Positions 24,998 to 33,092 of a stretch of DNA of 64,000 nucleotides are shown here, in pieces (the first letter of the stretch is position 1; every line of letters begins with the position of its first letter). The stretch is from Stenotrophomonas nitritireducens. GTDB taxonomy: Bacteria > Pseudomonadota > Gammaproteobacteria > Xanthomonadales > Xanthomonadaceae. Both the position numbers and the translations under genes were made by a program. The stretch is from NCBI RefSeq assembly GCF_001700965.1, contig NZ_CP016756.1, positions 3,586,501 to 3,650,500 of the forward strand, read 5' to 3'. The notes beneath the pieces were generated by a model, which saw only the letters and a program-made list of their open reading frames with translations, searched no databases and had not been told where the DNA came from.

Positions 24998-25723
24998 ATG
25001 TGTCGATCCCTAGCTGTTGCCGCTGTCCTGCTTGCCGGTGGCCTGGGTGCATTCAATGCATCCGCGCAGCGCTATGACGATGGCCAGTACCGTCCCGACG
25101 CCTCTTACGATGATGGCCAGTACCGCAGCGAACGCTATGACGACGGTCAATACCGCCCGGGCCAGGCCAATGGCGGTAGCCCGGTCTATGACTATGCGCG
25201 GGTGGTGCGGGTGGATCCGGTGATCGTCGGTGGCGGCCAAGGCAGCAACCAGCGCTGCTACGAGCGCAACGATGGCGGTTATATCAACGGAAACAATGGC
25301 TATCAGGCCGGTGGCTATGGCAACAACGGCTACCGTAATGATGGCTACGACGACCGTGGCCAGGACAACGGCCAGTACCGGCAGGGCAATGAGACCGGCC
25401 GCCAGCTGGCAACAGTGATAGGCGGACTGGCCGGCGCGGTACTGGGCAGTCGCATCGGCGGTGGCGATGGCCGCTACCTGGGCACGGCGGTTGGCACCAT
25501 TGCCGGCGGCGCTGCCGGCCGCGCCATCTACGAGGCCAGCAACCGGCCCACTTACCAGCGCGGCGACGTGCGCGTCTGCGAACCGACCGGGTATGGCAGC
25601 GAAAGCGAGCGTGTCGATGGCTACGATGTCACCTATGAGTACGCTGGCCGCCAGTACCACACCCACCGCGACTATCACCCTGGCGAGCAGATCCGGGTAC
25701 GGGTCGACGTAAGCGCCGACTGA
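24998..25723 (+). CDS. Glycine-zipper envelope protein with YDDGQYR repeats
   Basis: A 241-residue exported protein. The signal peptide MCRSLAVAAVLLAGGLGAFNASA is followed by imperfect repeats of Y-D-D-G-Q-Y-R at about 26-60, then a Gly/Asn/Tyr-rich linker. A glycine-zipper segment (LATVIGGLAGAVLGSRIGGG and GTAVGTIAGGAAGRAIYE) at about 135-175 matches the 17-kDa surface antigen/2TM glycine-zipper family. The C-terminal domain has YDVTYEYAGRQYHTH and DYHPGEQIRVRVD, as in many such proteins. Function unknown, likely outer-membrane associated. The ATG at 24998 precedes the signal peptide directly. Confidence 0.8.
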   Translation: MCRSLAVAAVLLAGGLGAFNASAQRYDDGQYRPDASYDDGQYRSERYDDGQYRPGQANGGSPVYDYARVVRVDPVIVGGGQGSNQRCYERNDGGYINGNNGYQAGGYGNNGYRNDGYDDRGQDNGQYRQGNETGRQLATVIGGLAGAVLGSRIGGGDGRYLGTAVGTIAGGAAGRAIYEASNRPTYQRGDVRVCEPTGYGSESERVDGYDVTYEYAGRQYHTHRDYHPGEQIRVRVDVSAD

Positions 25724-25821
25724 GTGCAGCGGGCGATTCTGCCGGCATGAGGTGCAGCGCACGGTTTGTCAGGCTCCGCTGTTGACGGCATAGTCCACGC
25801 ATTCCTTCTGGAGGGTGCGTG

Positions 25822-27507
25822 ATGCGTCGTATCGCCTGTGTAGCCCTGTTGCTCCCCTGTCTGCATGCGCTCCCGGCCCAGGCCGAGGTCAAGGTGCTGG
25901 TAGCCGATACCATCCGCACCGGCGATGCCGCCCAGCCGGTGGCCGGCGCAATGGCCTGGGACAGCGACACTGGCCGCGTGTTGCAGGTGGGTAGCGCCGA
26001 GGCGCTGCGCAAGGCCTATCCGAAGGCGGCAGCGCTGGAACTGGGTGATGCCACCGTGGTGCCGGGCCTGATCGATGCGCATGCGCACATCATGGGCCTG
26101 GGGAATACCTTGATGCAGGCCGACCTGAGCGGCGCACGTAACCGCGGCGAGGTAGTGGAGCGCCTAAAGGCGTTCGAGAAGACGCTCGCGCCCGGTGAGT
26201 GGTTGCTGGGCCGTGGCTGGGACCAGAACCGCTGGGACAACACCGATTTCCCGACCGCCGCCGATCTGGATGCGGCCTTCCCGCAGCGGCCGCTGTATCT
26301 GGAACGTATCGACGGCCATGCCGGCTGGGTCAACACGGCGGCCATCCGCGTTGCCGAAAAGGCTGGCAAATCCCTGTCCGGTGACTGGCAGCCGGAAGGC
26401 GGGCGCATCCTGCGCAACGCCGATGGCAGCCCCAGCGGCGTGCTGGTCGATGGCGCGGCGGCGCTGGTCTATGGCCAGATCCCGGCGCTGGATGATGCCT
26501 CTCGCGAAAAGCGCCTGCAGGCGGCACTGCAGGCAGCGGTCAGCAATGGCCTGACCGGCGTGCACGACATGGGCGTATCGCGCGAAGACCTGGCGTTGAT
26601 GAAGCGGCTGGCCGACCAGGGCAAGCTGCCGCTGCGCATCGATGCCTATGCCGACGGCAACCACGCCGCACTGGAAGATCTGTGCAAGAGCGGCCTGTAC
26701 GCCCATCCGGGTGGTCGGCTGCAGATGCGCGGGGTCAAACTGTACATGGACGGCGCCCTGGGCAGCCGCGGTGCGGCCCTGCTCACCGCCTACAGCGATG
26801 ACCCGCACAACCATGGCCTGCTGATGACCTCGCCGGAAGAGTTCGAGACGGCGGTGCGCAAGGCGGACGGCTGCAAGGTGCAGGTCGCCACCCACGCCAT
26901 CGGCGATCGCGGCAACCGGATCGTGCTGGATACCTACGAGAAAGTCCTGGGCGCACACAAGGGGGATGACCATCGCTGGCGCGTGGAGCATTCACAGGTG
27001 GTAGCGCTGGACGACATCCCGCGCTTCGCCAAGCTGGGTGTGATCGCCTCGATGCAGCCTACCCATGCAACTTCGGACATGGGCTGGGCCGAACAGCGGG
27101 TGGGGCCGGAACGCATTCTGGGCGCCTATGCCTGGCAGCGCTTCCTGCACAGCGGCGCGCGGCTCGCACTGGGTTCGGATTTCCCGGTGGAGCAGGTTGA
27201 CCCTCGCCTGGGGCTGTATGCGGCGGTGACCCGCCAGGACCGTGATGGCAAGCCGCCGGGCGGTTGGCAGCCGGATCAGCGTCTGAGTGCCGCCGAAGCC
27301 CTGCGCGGCTTCACCAGTGACGCGGCCTGGGCGGGCCATGACGAAGCGCAGGTCGGCAAATTGCAGCGCGGCCTGCGTGCCGACTTCGTGGTGTTGGATC
27401 GAGATCCGCTGAAGGTCGCCGCCGACCAGCTCGATGACCTGAAGGTGCTGTCGACCTGGGTGGACGGTGAGCCGGTTTACAAGGCCGACGAAACATCGGG
27501 TAGCTGA
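25822..27507 (+). CDS. Exported YtcJ-like amidohydrolase
   Basis: A 561-residue metal-dependent amidohydrolase (amidohydrolase 3 family, YtcJ-like) with a signal peptide (MRRIACVALLLPCLHALPAQA). Metal ligands are visible as the H-x-H in DAHAHIMGLG, the lysine and histidine in VKLYMDGALGS and THAIGDRGNR, WRVEHSQVV, and the aspartate in LGSDFPVEQVDP. The C-terminus ADFVVLDRDPLKV is typical. Substrate unknown. A GGAGGG site precedes the start; GTG 25819 is the alternative. It is followed by a TonB receptor gene on the same strand 143 bp away, with a hairpin between. Confidence 0.9.
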   Translation: MRRIACVALLLPCLHALPAQAEVKVLVADTIRTGDAAQPVAGAMAWDSDTGRVLQVGSAEALRKAYPKAAALELGDATVVPGLIDAHAHIMGLGNTLMQADLSGARNRGEVVERLKAFEKTLAPGEWLLGRGWDQNRWDNTDFPTAADLDAAFPQRPLYLERIDGHAGWVNTAAIRVAEKAGKSLSGDWQPEGGRILRNADGSPSGVLVDGAAALVYGQIPALDDASREKRLQAALQAAVSNGLTGVHDMGVSREDLALMKRLADQGKLPLRIDAYADGNHAALEDLCKSGLYAHPGGRLQMRGVKLYMDGALGSRGAALLTAYSDDPHNHGLLMTSPEEFETAVRKADGCKVQVATHAIGDRGNRIVLDTYEKVLGAHKGDDHRWRVEHSQVVALDDIPRFAKLGVIASMQPTHATSDMGWAEQRVGPERILGAYAWQRFLHSGARLALGSDFPVEQVDPRLGLYAAVTRQDRDGKPPGGWQPDQRLSAAEALRGFTSDAAWAGHDEAQVGKLQRGLRADFVVLDRDPLKVAADQLDDLKVLSTWVDGEPVYKADETSGS

Positions 27508-27515
27508 GCCTGTTA

Positions 27516-27550
27516 CCGCCATGGGTCCTGTGCCCATGGCGATGTAACCC
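27516..27550 (+). terminator. Possible hairpin after the amidohydrolase gene
   Basis: CGCCATGGG and CCCATGGCG flank a 7-base loop, extended by GTTAC and GTAAC arms. There is no T tract, so it may be a weak terminator or an mRNA-stabilising hairpin. Confidence 0.4.
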
Positions 27551-27650
27551 ATTTGCCATCTTGGCTGTTGATCATCTGCGCGCTTCCTTAATGCGTCATC
27601 GGCGCTGTCTGGCCGAACGGATTCACCACCTGCCAATGAAGGGCATCTCC

Positions 27651-29996
27651 ATGCAGTTTCACCCCGCCGCATCCGCTTTCCTTCGTACTGCCCGTCGTTC
27701 CCCGCGCCGCTCGCTGTTGGCCCAGGCTTGCGCATTGCTGGTCCTGCCGTTGGCTGCGCAGTCGGCGCTGGCTCAGGATGCTGCGCCTGCCACTACGCGC
27801 CCCAGTGCAACCGCGCTGGATGCGGTAACAGTCACCGCCGAGCGCCGCGAGCAGAACCTGCAGGATGTGCCGGTCTCGGTAGGTGTGGTGCAGGGTGAAG
27901 CCTTGCGGGCCTATACCGAAGGCGCGGATGACACCTTGCTGTCACTGTCCGGCCGTGTCCCCAGCTTCTACGCCGAGACCACCACCGGGCGCATCTTCCC
28001 GCGCTTCTATATCCGCGGCCTGGGCAATATCGACTTCTACCTGGGTGCCTCGCAGCCGGTGTCCATCATCCAGGACGACGTGGTACTGGAGCATGTGGTG
28101 CTCAAGTCCAACCCGGTCTATGACGTGGACCAGGTGGAAGTACTGCGCGGCCCGCAGGGCTCGCTGTTCGGACGCAACACCACCGCCGGCATCGTCAAGT
28201 TCGATACCGCCAAGCCCAGCCAGGACCCGAGTGGCCGGGTCAACGTGAGCTACGGCAGCTACAACACCGTGTCCATCGATGGCGGCATGGGCGGGGCGAT
28301 CAATGACGTGCTGTCCTACCGTGTCTCCACGCTGTACCAGCACCGCGACGACTGGGTGGACAACACCTACCGTGGCCCGAGTGCCGACGGCACGGTCTCG
28401 CCGAAGAACGACACGATGGGCGGTTACAACGACCGCAACCTGCGCTTGCAACTGCTGTACAAGCCCAACGAACAGTTCTCGTTGCTGGCCTCGGCGCATA
28501 CCCGCGACTACGAGGGTACCTCCACTCTGTTCCTGCGCAATGCGCTGGTGAAGGGCAGCAACCGCGTCGATGTGGCGCGCGACAAGGTGGCGTTCGACGA
28601 AGCCGACAATAATCCGCAGGCCTACAAGACCCACGGCGGCTCGCTGAAGGCGACCTATGATTTCGGCAATACCACGCTGACCTCGATCAGCGCCTACGAG
28701 ACTACCTCCGGCTACAGCCGTGGTGATACCGACGGTGGCGCGGCGGCGGATTACCCGGTCAACGGTCTGCCCAACGGCTACGGTCAGTCGATGGGCCAGG
28801 TACAGGACCTGGACCAGTTCACCCAGGAGTTGCGGTTGGCCTCCAACGCCACCGATCCGTGGTCGTGGCAGATGGGTGCGTTCTACTTTGACGGCCGCGA
28901 TACCACCGATTTCTACCAGCGCGCCTGGTTTCTGGATACCGCCGCGCACAATCCCAACAACTGGGTGCGCCTGCGCAACATCAATACGTCCTGGGCGGGC
29001 TTTGGCCAGGTGAGCTGGAAGGCCACCGATGCGTTGACCCTGACCGCGGGCGTGCGCGCCACCAAGGACGAGAAGCACACGCGCCTGTTGAAGACCGCCG
29101 ACACCGCCGCTGGCGTAGTGACCTACAAGGGCCGCCATGATGTGCAGATGTCCGATACCCAGCCCAGCTGGGACCTGAGCGCGATGTATGAAATCAGCCC
29201 GGAGCTGAGCCTGTATGCGCGTGTGGCGCGTGGCTTCCGTGGCCCCACCATCCAGGGCCGCTCGGCGGTGTTCAATGCCGATTTCACCACCGCCGATTCG
29301 GAGACCATCCTGTCGTGGGAAGCCGGCATCAAGAGCAGCCTGCTGGACAACCGCCTGCGCCTGAACGTCAGCGGCTTCACCTATACCGTCAATGACATCC
29401 AGCTCAACGGCAACGATTCCAACGGCAATGGTGTGCTGTTCAATGCCGACAAGGCGCGTGCCTACGGCCTGGAAGCAGACCTGGATTGGCGGCCGATTCC
29501 CAACCTGTCGTTGACGGCCGGCCTGAGCCTGCTGCACAGCGAAATCCAGGACAAGCGCGTCTATGCGCAGGTCTGTGCGCTCAATGGCGTGGTGGTGTGC
29601 ACGGTCAACGACCCGACCATCAAGATCGGCAGCAATGTCTACGCTCAGATCGACGGCAACCCGTTGCCGAACGCGCCCAAGTACAACCTCAATCTCGCCG
29701 CACGCTACGACATCCCGGTGGGCGATGACGGCGCGGTGTTCTTCGCCACCGATTGGAACAAGCAGGGCGAGACCCAGTTCGTGCTGTATGACAGCAAGGA
29801 GTTCTATTCCAAGGGCAACTTCGAAGGTGGCCTGCGCGTGGGTTACAGCGGTGGCTACGGCGCCTGGGAAGTGGCGGCATTCGCCCGCAACATCACCAAC
29901 GAGAAGAACCTCAAGGGCGTGATCGAGAACTACATGGCTGCCGTCTACAACGACCCGCGCATCATCGGCGTGTCGTTCAATTACAACTGGCGCTGA
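27651..29996 (+). CDS. TonB-dependent receptor, substrate unknown
   Basis: A 781-residue outer-membrane receptor. The signal peptide contains RSLLAQACALLVLPLAAQSA and ends at about residue 42. The plug has LDAVTVTAERREQNLQDVPV, FPRFYIRGLGNIDFYLGASQ and VDQVEVLRGPQGSLFGRNTT. The barrel ends VSFNYNWR, without the usual final Phe but with an aromatic residue nearby. The plug is of the FyuA/FecA-like broad group often called IroN/pesticin-like. ATG 27651 has a GAAGGG site at good spacing; ATG 27636 is possible. No Fur-like box was noticed upstream, so it may not be an iron receptor. Confidence 0.88.
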   Translation: MQFHPAASAFLRTARRSPRRSLLAQACALLVLPLAAQSALAQDAAPATTRPSATALDAVTVTAERREQNLQDVPVSVGVVQGEALRAYTEGADDTLLSLSGRVPSFYAETTTGRIFPRFYIRGLGNIDFYLGASQPVSIIQDDVVLEHVVLKSNPVYDVDQVEVLRGPQGSLFGRNTTAGIVKFDTAKPSQDPSGRVNVSYGSYNTVSIDGGMGGAINDVLSYRVSTLYQHRDDWVDNTYRGPSADGTVSPKNDTMGGYNDRNLRLQLLYKPNEQFSLLASAHTRDYEGTSTLFLRNALVKGSNRVDVARDKVAFDEADNNPQAYKTHGGSLKATYDFGNTTLTSISAYETTSGYSRGDTDGGAAADYPVNGLPNGYGQSMGQVQDLDQFTQELRLASNATDPWSWQMGAFYFDGRDTTDFYQRAWFLDTAAHNPNNWVRLRNINTSWAGFGQVSWKATDALTLTAGVRATKDEKHTRLLKTADTAAGVVTYKGRHDVQMSDTQPSWDLSAMYEISPELSLYARVARGFRGPTIQGRSAVFNADFTTADSETILSWEAGIKSSLLDNRLRLNVSGFTYTVNDIQLNGNDSNGNGVLFNADKARAYGLEADLDWRPIPNLSLTAGLSLLHSEIQDKRVYAQVCALNGVVVCTVNDPTIKIGSNVYAQIDGNPLPNAPKYNLNLAARYDIPVGDDGAVFFATDWNKQGETQFVLYDSKEFYSKGNFEGGLRVGYSGGYGAWEVAAFARNITNEKNLKGVIENYMAAVYNDPRIIGVSFNYNWR

Positions 29997-30006
29997 GCCC
30001 GCGTTT

Positions 30007-30223
30007 GTAGTGCCGAGCCATGCTCGGCAGGGGCTTTACAGCAAAATCCAAAGCTCCCCTCATCCCCCCCTCCGGGGCACCTTCTCCCGCAAGCGGGAGA
30101 AGGGACGAAGCCAGGCATTGCTTTTGTAGTGCCGAGCCATGCTCGGCAGGAGCTTTACCGCAAAGTCCAAAGCTTCCCCTCATCCGCCCCTTCGGGGCAC
30201 CTTCTCCCGTGAACGGGAGAAGG
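30007..30223. repeat. Directly duplicated SMAG + REP unit
   Basis: Two copies of a unit of about 97 bp, 30007-30103 and 30126-30223. Each holds a SMAG hairpin (GTAGTGCCGAGCCATGCTCG), the string TCCAAAGCT-CCCCTCATCC, CCCCTCCGGGG or CCCCTTCGGGG, and the hairpin CTTCTCCCG..CGGGAGAAGGG. They differ at a few positions. The second copy runs straight into the hexamer array. Confidence 0.85.
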
Positions 30224-30230
30224 GAAAAAA

Positions 30231-30413
30231 GCCAAAGCCAAAGCCAAAGCCAAAGCCAAAGCCAAAGCCAAAGCCAAAGCCAAAGCCAAAGCCAAAGCCA
30301 AAGCCAAAGCCAAAGCCAAAGCCAAAGCCAAAGCCAAAGCCAAAGCCAAAGCCAAAGCCAAAGCCAAAGCCAAAGCCAAAGCCAAAGCCAAAGCCAAAGC
30401 CAAAGCCAAAGCC
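30231..30413. repeat. Perfect hexanucleotide array (GCCAAA)n, about 30.5 copies
   Basis: From 30231 to 30413 the sequence is an uninterrupted GCCAAA repeat, thirty full units plus GCC. Every frame is open and would encode KP, SQ or AK dipeptides on the plus strand; none has a supported start or domain, so I treat it as non-coding. It begins 7 bases after the GGGAGAAGGG arm of a REP-like hairpin. Such a pure array should be prone to length change by slippage. Confidence 0.95.
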
Positions 30414-30461
30414 AGGATCATTCTGCTTGCTGGTCTGCCCGCTACAAGAAAGCCAAGTCGT

Positions 30462-30682
30462 GTGGGAGCGGCGTAAGCCGCGAAGCTGGCGAATCCAACC
30501 GTTATCGAGGTCGCGGGTGAACTGGAACCGCCGCGAGCGTCGCAACTCACGCCGCTTCCGCAGCCCCCGTAGGTTGCGACAATACCTGCCCGAAGCACAG
30601 CAGATTGCCGGAAGCGTCAATCAGCTGAAATCTCGCATGCCATTGGGTAACTCATGTGGGAGCGGCGTAAGCCGCGAAGCTG
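30462..30682. repeat. Two GGAGCGGCGTAAGCCGC palindromes flanking a gene fragment
   Basis: GTGGGAGCGGCGTAAGCCGC occurs at about 30461-30480 and 30656-30675, each followed by the same string beginning GAAGCTGGCGAATCCAACCG and GTTATCGAGGTCGCGGGTGA. The first repeat with its trailing DNA extends to the end of a VOC gene fragment, the second to the end of the intact VOC gene. The two segments are direct repeats of about 195 bp. Confidence 0.8.
30547..30648 (-). pseudogene. C-terminal fragment of a VOC (glyoxalase/bleomycin-resistance fold) gene
   Basis: On the minus strand about 33 codons read TQWHARFQLIDASGNLLCFG and then QVLSQPTGAAEAA before a stop. This aligns with the end of the intact neighbour (RDFSVTDPSGNVLCFGQPLP) and with the common VOC ending H-x-R-F-x-x-x-D-P-x-G-N. 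Everything upstream is missing: the fragment is cut exactly at a GGAGCGGCGTAAGCCGC palindrome. It differs enough from the neighbour to be the remnant of a paralogue rather than a recent copy. Confidence 0.6.
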
Positions 30683-30749
30683 GCGAATCCAACCGTTATC
30701 GAGGTCGCGGGTGAACTTGAACCGCCGCGAGCGTCGCAGTTCACGCCGC

Positions 30750-31133
30750 TTACGCAGCACCCTTAGGCTGGGGCAATGGCTGCCCGAAGCACAGCACGTT
30801 GCCGGACGGATCAGTCACGCTGAAATCGCGCATACCATAGGGCCGGTCAGCAATGGCAACGGTGATGGCTACGCCCGCTGACTGCAGCTGGGCGTGGTAG
30901 CTGTCGATGCCATCGATGTGCAGGTATAACCGGCTGATGCCGCCGGGCTTGGCATCGGCGCGGCTGGCGAGCGTCAGCTCCACGGTGTCGCGGCAAACCG
31001 CAGCCAACTCCGTGGGTTCACCCCACTCCCATGCCAGCGCAAAGTCGAGCTTGTCGAGATAGAACGCCAGGGTGGCCGGCAGGTCTTCTGCAGCCAGGAA
31101 GGGGGAAACCGAGTGAAACTGAACGTGCGCCAT
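30750..31133 (-). CDS. VOC superfamily protein (glyoxalase/bleomycin-resistance fold)
   Basis: A 127-residue single VOC domain protein. It starts MAHVQFHSVSPFLAAEDLPA and shows TLAFYLDKLDFALAWEWGEP, VELTLASRAD, RLYLHIDGIDSYHAQLQSAG and DFSVTDPSGNVLCFGQPLPQ, the paired beta-alpha-beta-beta-beta modules of the fold. The metal ligands of true glyoxalases are not complete, so binding or resistance functions are equally possible. The ATG at 31133 begins the fold. It is transcribed divergently from the lipoprotein gene at 31243. Confidence 0.88.
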   Translation of the reverse strand: MAHVQFHSVSPFLAAEDLPATLAFYLDKLDFALAWEWGEPTELAAVCRDTVELTLASRADAKPGGISRLYLHIDGIDSYHAQLQSAGVAITVAIADRPYGMRDFSVTDPSGNVLCFGQPLPQPKGAA

Positions 31134-31242
31134 GACGTTGCTCCCAAGGCGAGGCTTAAGCGATAGTCGCATGCGCGGCAGTGGGAAGGGGCCCAGCGCC
31201 GGCTCGGCGATACGGAAGTACAACGACCAAGGAGATGCGTCG

Positions 31243-31806
31243 ATGTCTTTTCCTGTGATTCTTGCAAGAGCCTGCCTGCTGCTGTACCTGGTCCTGCTCT
31301 GCGCCTGCGCTTCGATCCCGCTGTCCACCGCATTGCGGCTTTCTTCATTGGATGAGCGTGCGCTGGTGCAACTGGAACCAGCAGCTATCCGGATCAAGGT
31401 GGCGCTTCCTCGCGGAAACACGCTGAATCCGGAGGAAACCCGGCTGGTATTGCGGCTGCAGCCCGATGGCGAGGCTGCGCAGGTTGCAACGATGCCGCTG
31501 AGATTGGTGGGCTCCAGCCAAGGTGAACGCAGCTCCGGATTTTTCAGCCCGGCCGTTGCCGTTACAACCAACGATCTGGCGCTGAGCACGGAAGGTGCCG
31601 CTCAATTGCGCGAGCTGCAGCGTGAAGTGATGCGCTTGCGCAGCGAGTCGGGAAAAGTGGAAATCAGCGTGAACACGTCGTTCTCAAAAATAGCCGAAGG
31701 GACGAAGGAGATGCGTTTTTGGGTGGACATCAAGCTTCGCTCGAATGACGCCTACATGACCTTGTTTGATGGTGCCGAAATTAAATTCAAAATGGCCGAG
31801 GGCTGA
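31243..31806 (+). CDS. Putative lipoprotein of unknown function
   Basis: A 187-residue protein. A hydrophobic N-terminus (FPVILARACLLLYLVLLCAC) ends in a lipobox-like L-C-A-C, so lipidation at the second cysteine (about residue 22) is likely. The mature part is mixed alpha/beta with no motif I recognise; it contains EETRLVLRLQPDGEAAQVAT and KEMRFWVDIKLRSNDAYMTL. AAGGAG lies 9 bp before the ATG at 31243. It is a single gene between a divergent VOC gene and a convergent tautomerase-like gene. Confidence 0.72.
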   Translation: MSFPVILARACLLLYLVLLCACASIPLSTALRLSSLDERALVQLEPAAIRIKVALPRGNTLNPEETRLVLRLQPDGEAAQVATMPLRLVGSSQGERSSGFFSPAVAVTTNDLALSTEGAAQLRELQREVMRLRSESGKVEISVNTSFSKIAEGTKEMRFWVDIKLRSNDAYMTLFDGAEIKFKMAEG

Positions 31807-31875
31807 GCCGGGCTCTATCGCGTCGGTCGCTGCTTTACAGGGTGGAGTGCCGTCCTTGGGATTACTCGCGTTCGC

Positions 31876-32241
31876 TCAGCTCTTGGGCGGAATCAGGGTC
31901 TTGGCGTAGCTGTCGCGGTCGATATCCACAATCTGCACGCTGATCTGCAGCTCCAGTTCGTCGGCAACGATGACAGCTTCAAGTGCGGCCAGGAGTTTGT
32001 TGGCAATATCGCGCTTGGTATCTGCATCGCGGCCACTGAGTAGTTCCAATCGCGCAGCCACAAAGCCGCGCGGACTTCCATTGATTCCGACCGCAAAGCA
32101 GTCAAATGCGATGGCCCGCGACTTGATGTCGATTTCCTGGAGTTGTCCGGTGCCGAGCAGCGCCTGATTGGCTGTTCGCAACAATGCCGGGGTAATGGCG
32201 GTGCCGAGATTGCTGCTGTATTCAATGGTCAGGTGCGGCAT
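31876..32241 (-). CDS. CHMI/tautomerase-superfamily protein
   Basis: A 121-residue protein starting MPHLTIEYSSNL, the 5-carboxymethyl-2-hydroxymuconate isomerase pattern in which Pro2 becomes the catalytic N-terminal base after Met removal. IDIKSRAIAFDCFAVG and the C-terminal ELQISVQIVDIDRDSYAK are also family-like. No homoprotocatechuate pathway genes are nearby, so the real substrate is unknown. The start is 13 bp downstream of the SGNH-like gene's stop; the two and phzF-1 are closely spaced on the minus strand and probably co-transcribed. Confidence 0.82.
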   Translation of the reverse strand: MPHLTIEYSSNLGTAITPALLRTANQALLGTGQLQEIDIKSRAIAFDCFAVGINGSPRGFVAARLELLSGRDADTKRDIANKLLAALEAVIVADELELQISVQIVDIDRDSYAKTLIPPKS

Positions 32242-32254
32242 GGGGAGCTCGTTG

Positions 32255-33046
32255 TCAGGGCGGCGTGGTTCGCAGTATCGCGTTGATGCGTTGGACCATC
32301 CCATCCGGGTAGTTGATATGGGTGGGTGTATCGGCGAGCGGTGCGGGGGCGTTGGCATCGCGCAAGCCCGCATCGAGCCCACTTTTAGGTAGATAGATCG
32401 GTGCCGTCACTGAGAAACCGTGCTCGGGCAGCCGGCCGTGGACGGCGCGATAAAGCAGGATGGCGTCAAGCAGGGTGAGCGCCGGGCCAGGATGCATGCC
32501 GTCCGCGTCGTACCAGGGTAAGTCGGACGCAGCGGCCGAGGCGGTACGCAGGGCTTCGGAGATTGCCACATAGGGAATGCCGGCCTGTTCGGCAGCAGCG
32601 GCTTCCTTGGCAATCAGACGGGCCGATGCCGCCGCTTGTGACTGGTAGCTGCCGAGCAGCAGTACGCGGGCACCGGCATCGCTGCCTGTCTTCGCCAACG
32701 CCGTTATCGCCACCTGCGATTTTGTACAGGCCGATGCGTCCGGCCAGCACAGCAGCGTGCCGCCTTGTTCCTGCAGGATCAGCAGCTCGGGCGGATGTTC
32801 GCGCAGTGCGCGTCGTACCGATCCATCGGCAACCCGTTGGTGGAGGAGGGTGCCGCCTTTGACGATCATCTGGCTGTGCAGCGGGTGGCCGTTGGCCGTG
32901 CTCAGTGCTGCGTACGTGGCTGGCAGATTGCCCACGTAGATCAAGCTGTTGCCGACGAACAACGCCCTTGCCGGTTGACGCGAGGGGTCACCGGCGCAGG
33001 CGTTGCATGTGAACAACAGCGCGAAAAGAAAGATCCATCTACGCAT
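32255..33046 (-). CDS. SGNH/GDSL-like exported hydrolase
   Basis: A 263-residue exported protein. The N-terminus MRRWIFLFALLFTCNACAG is a signal sequence with a possible lipobox cysteine at position 14 or 17. ALFVGNSLIYVGNLP near residue 28 resembles the block I region with a serine nucleophile, and WYDADGMHPGPALTLLDAI supplies the D-x-x-H catalytic pair. ELLILQEQGG fits the central strand. The gene lies between phzF-1 (46 bp upstream) and the tautomerase-like gene. Ester substrate unknown. Confidence 0.7.
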   Translation of the reverse strand: MRRWIFLFALLFTCNACAGDPSRQPARALFVGNSLIYVGNLPATYAALSTANGHPLHSQMIVKGGTLLHQRVADGSVRRALREHPPELLILQEQGGTLLCWPDASACTKSQVAITALAKTGSDAGARVLLLGSYQSQAAASARLIAKEAAAAEQAGIPYVAISEALRTASAAASDLPWYDADGMHPGPALTLLDAILLYRAVHGRLPEHGFSVTAPIYLPKSGLDAGLRDANAPAPLADTPTHINYPDGMVQRINAILRTTPP

Positions 33047-33092
33047 TTCCAGCTCCGTGGTTCGCCGCGCTATTGGTCAGCGTCTGACCCGC

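Noticed and set aside
30231..30413. Tandem array as a CRISPR
   Set aside because: The units are 6 bp with no spacers and no cas genes are present; the other arrays here are likewise continuous.
30139..30714. Long open frames encoding KPKPKP, SQSQSQ or GFGFGF runs across the hexamer array
   Set aside because: All six frames are open only because a 6-bp repeat cannot create stops; the starts lie in repeat DNA and there is no domain or ribosome site.
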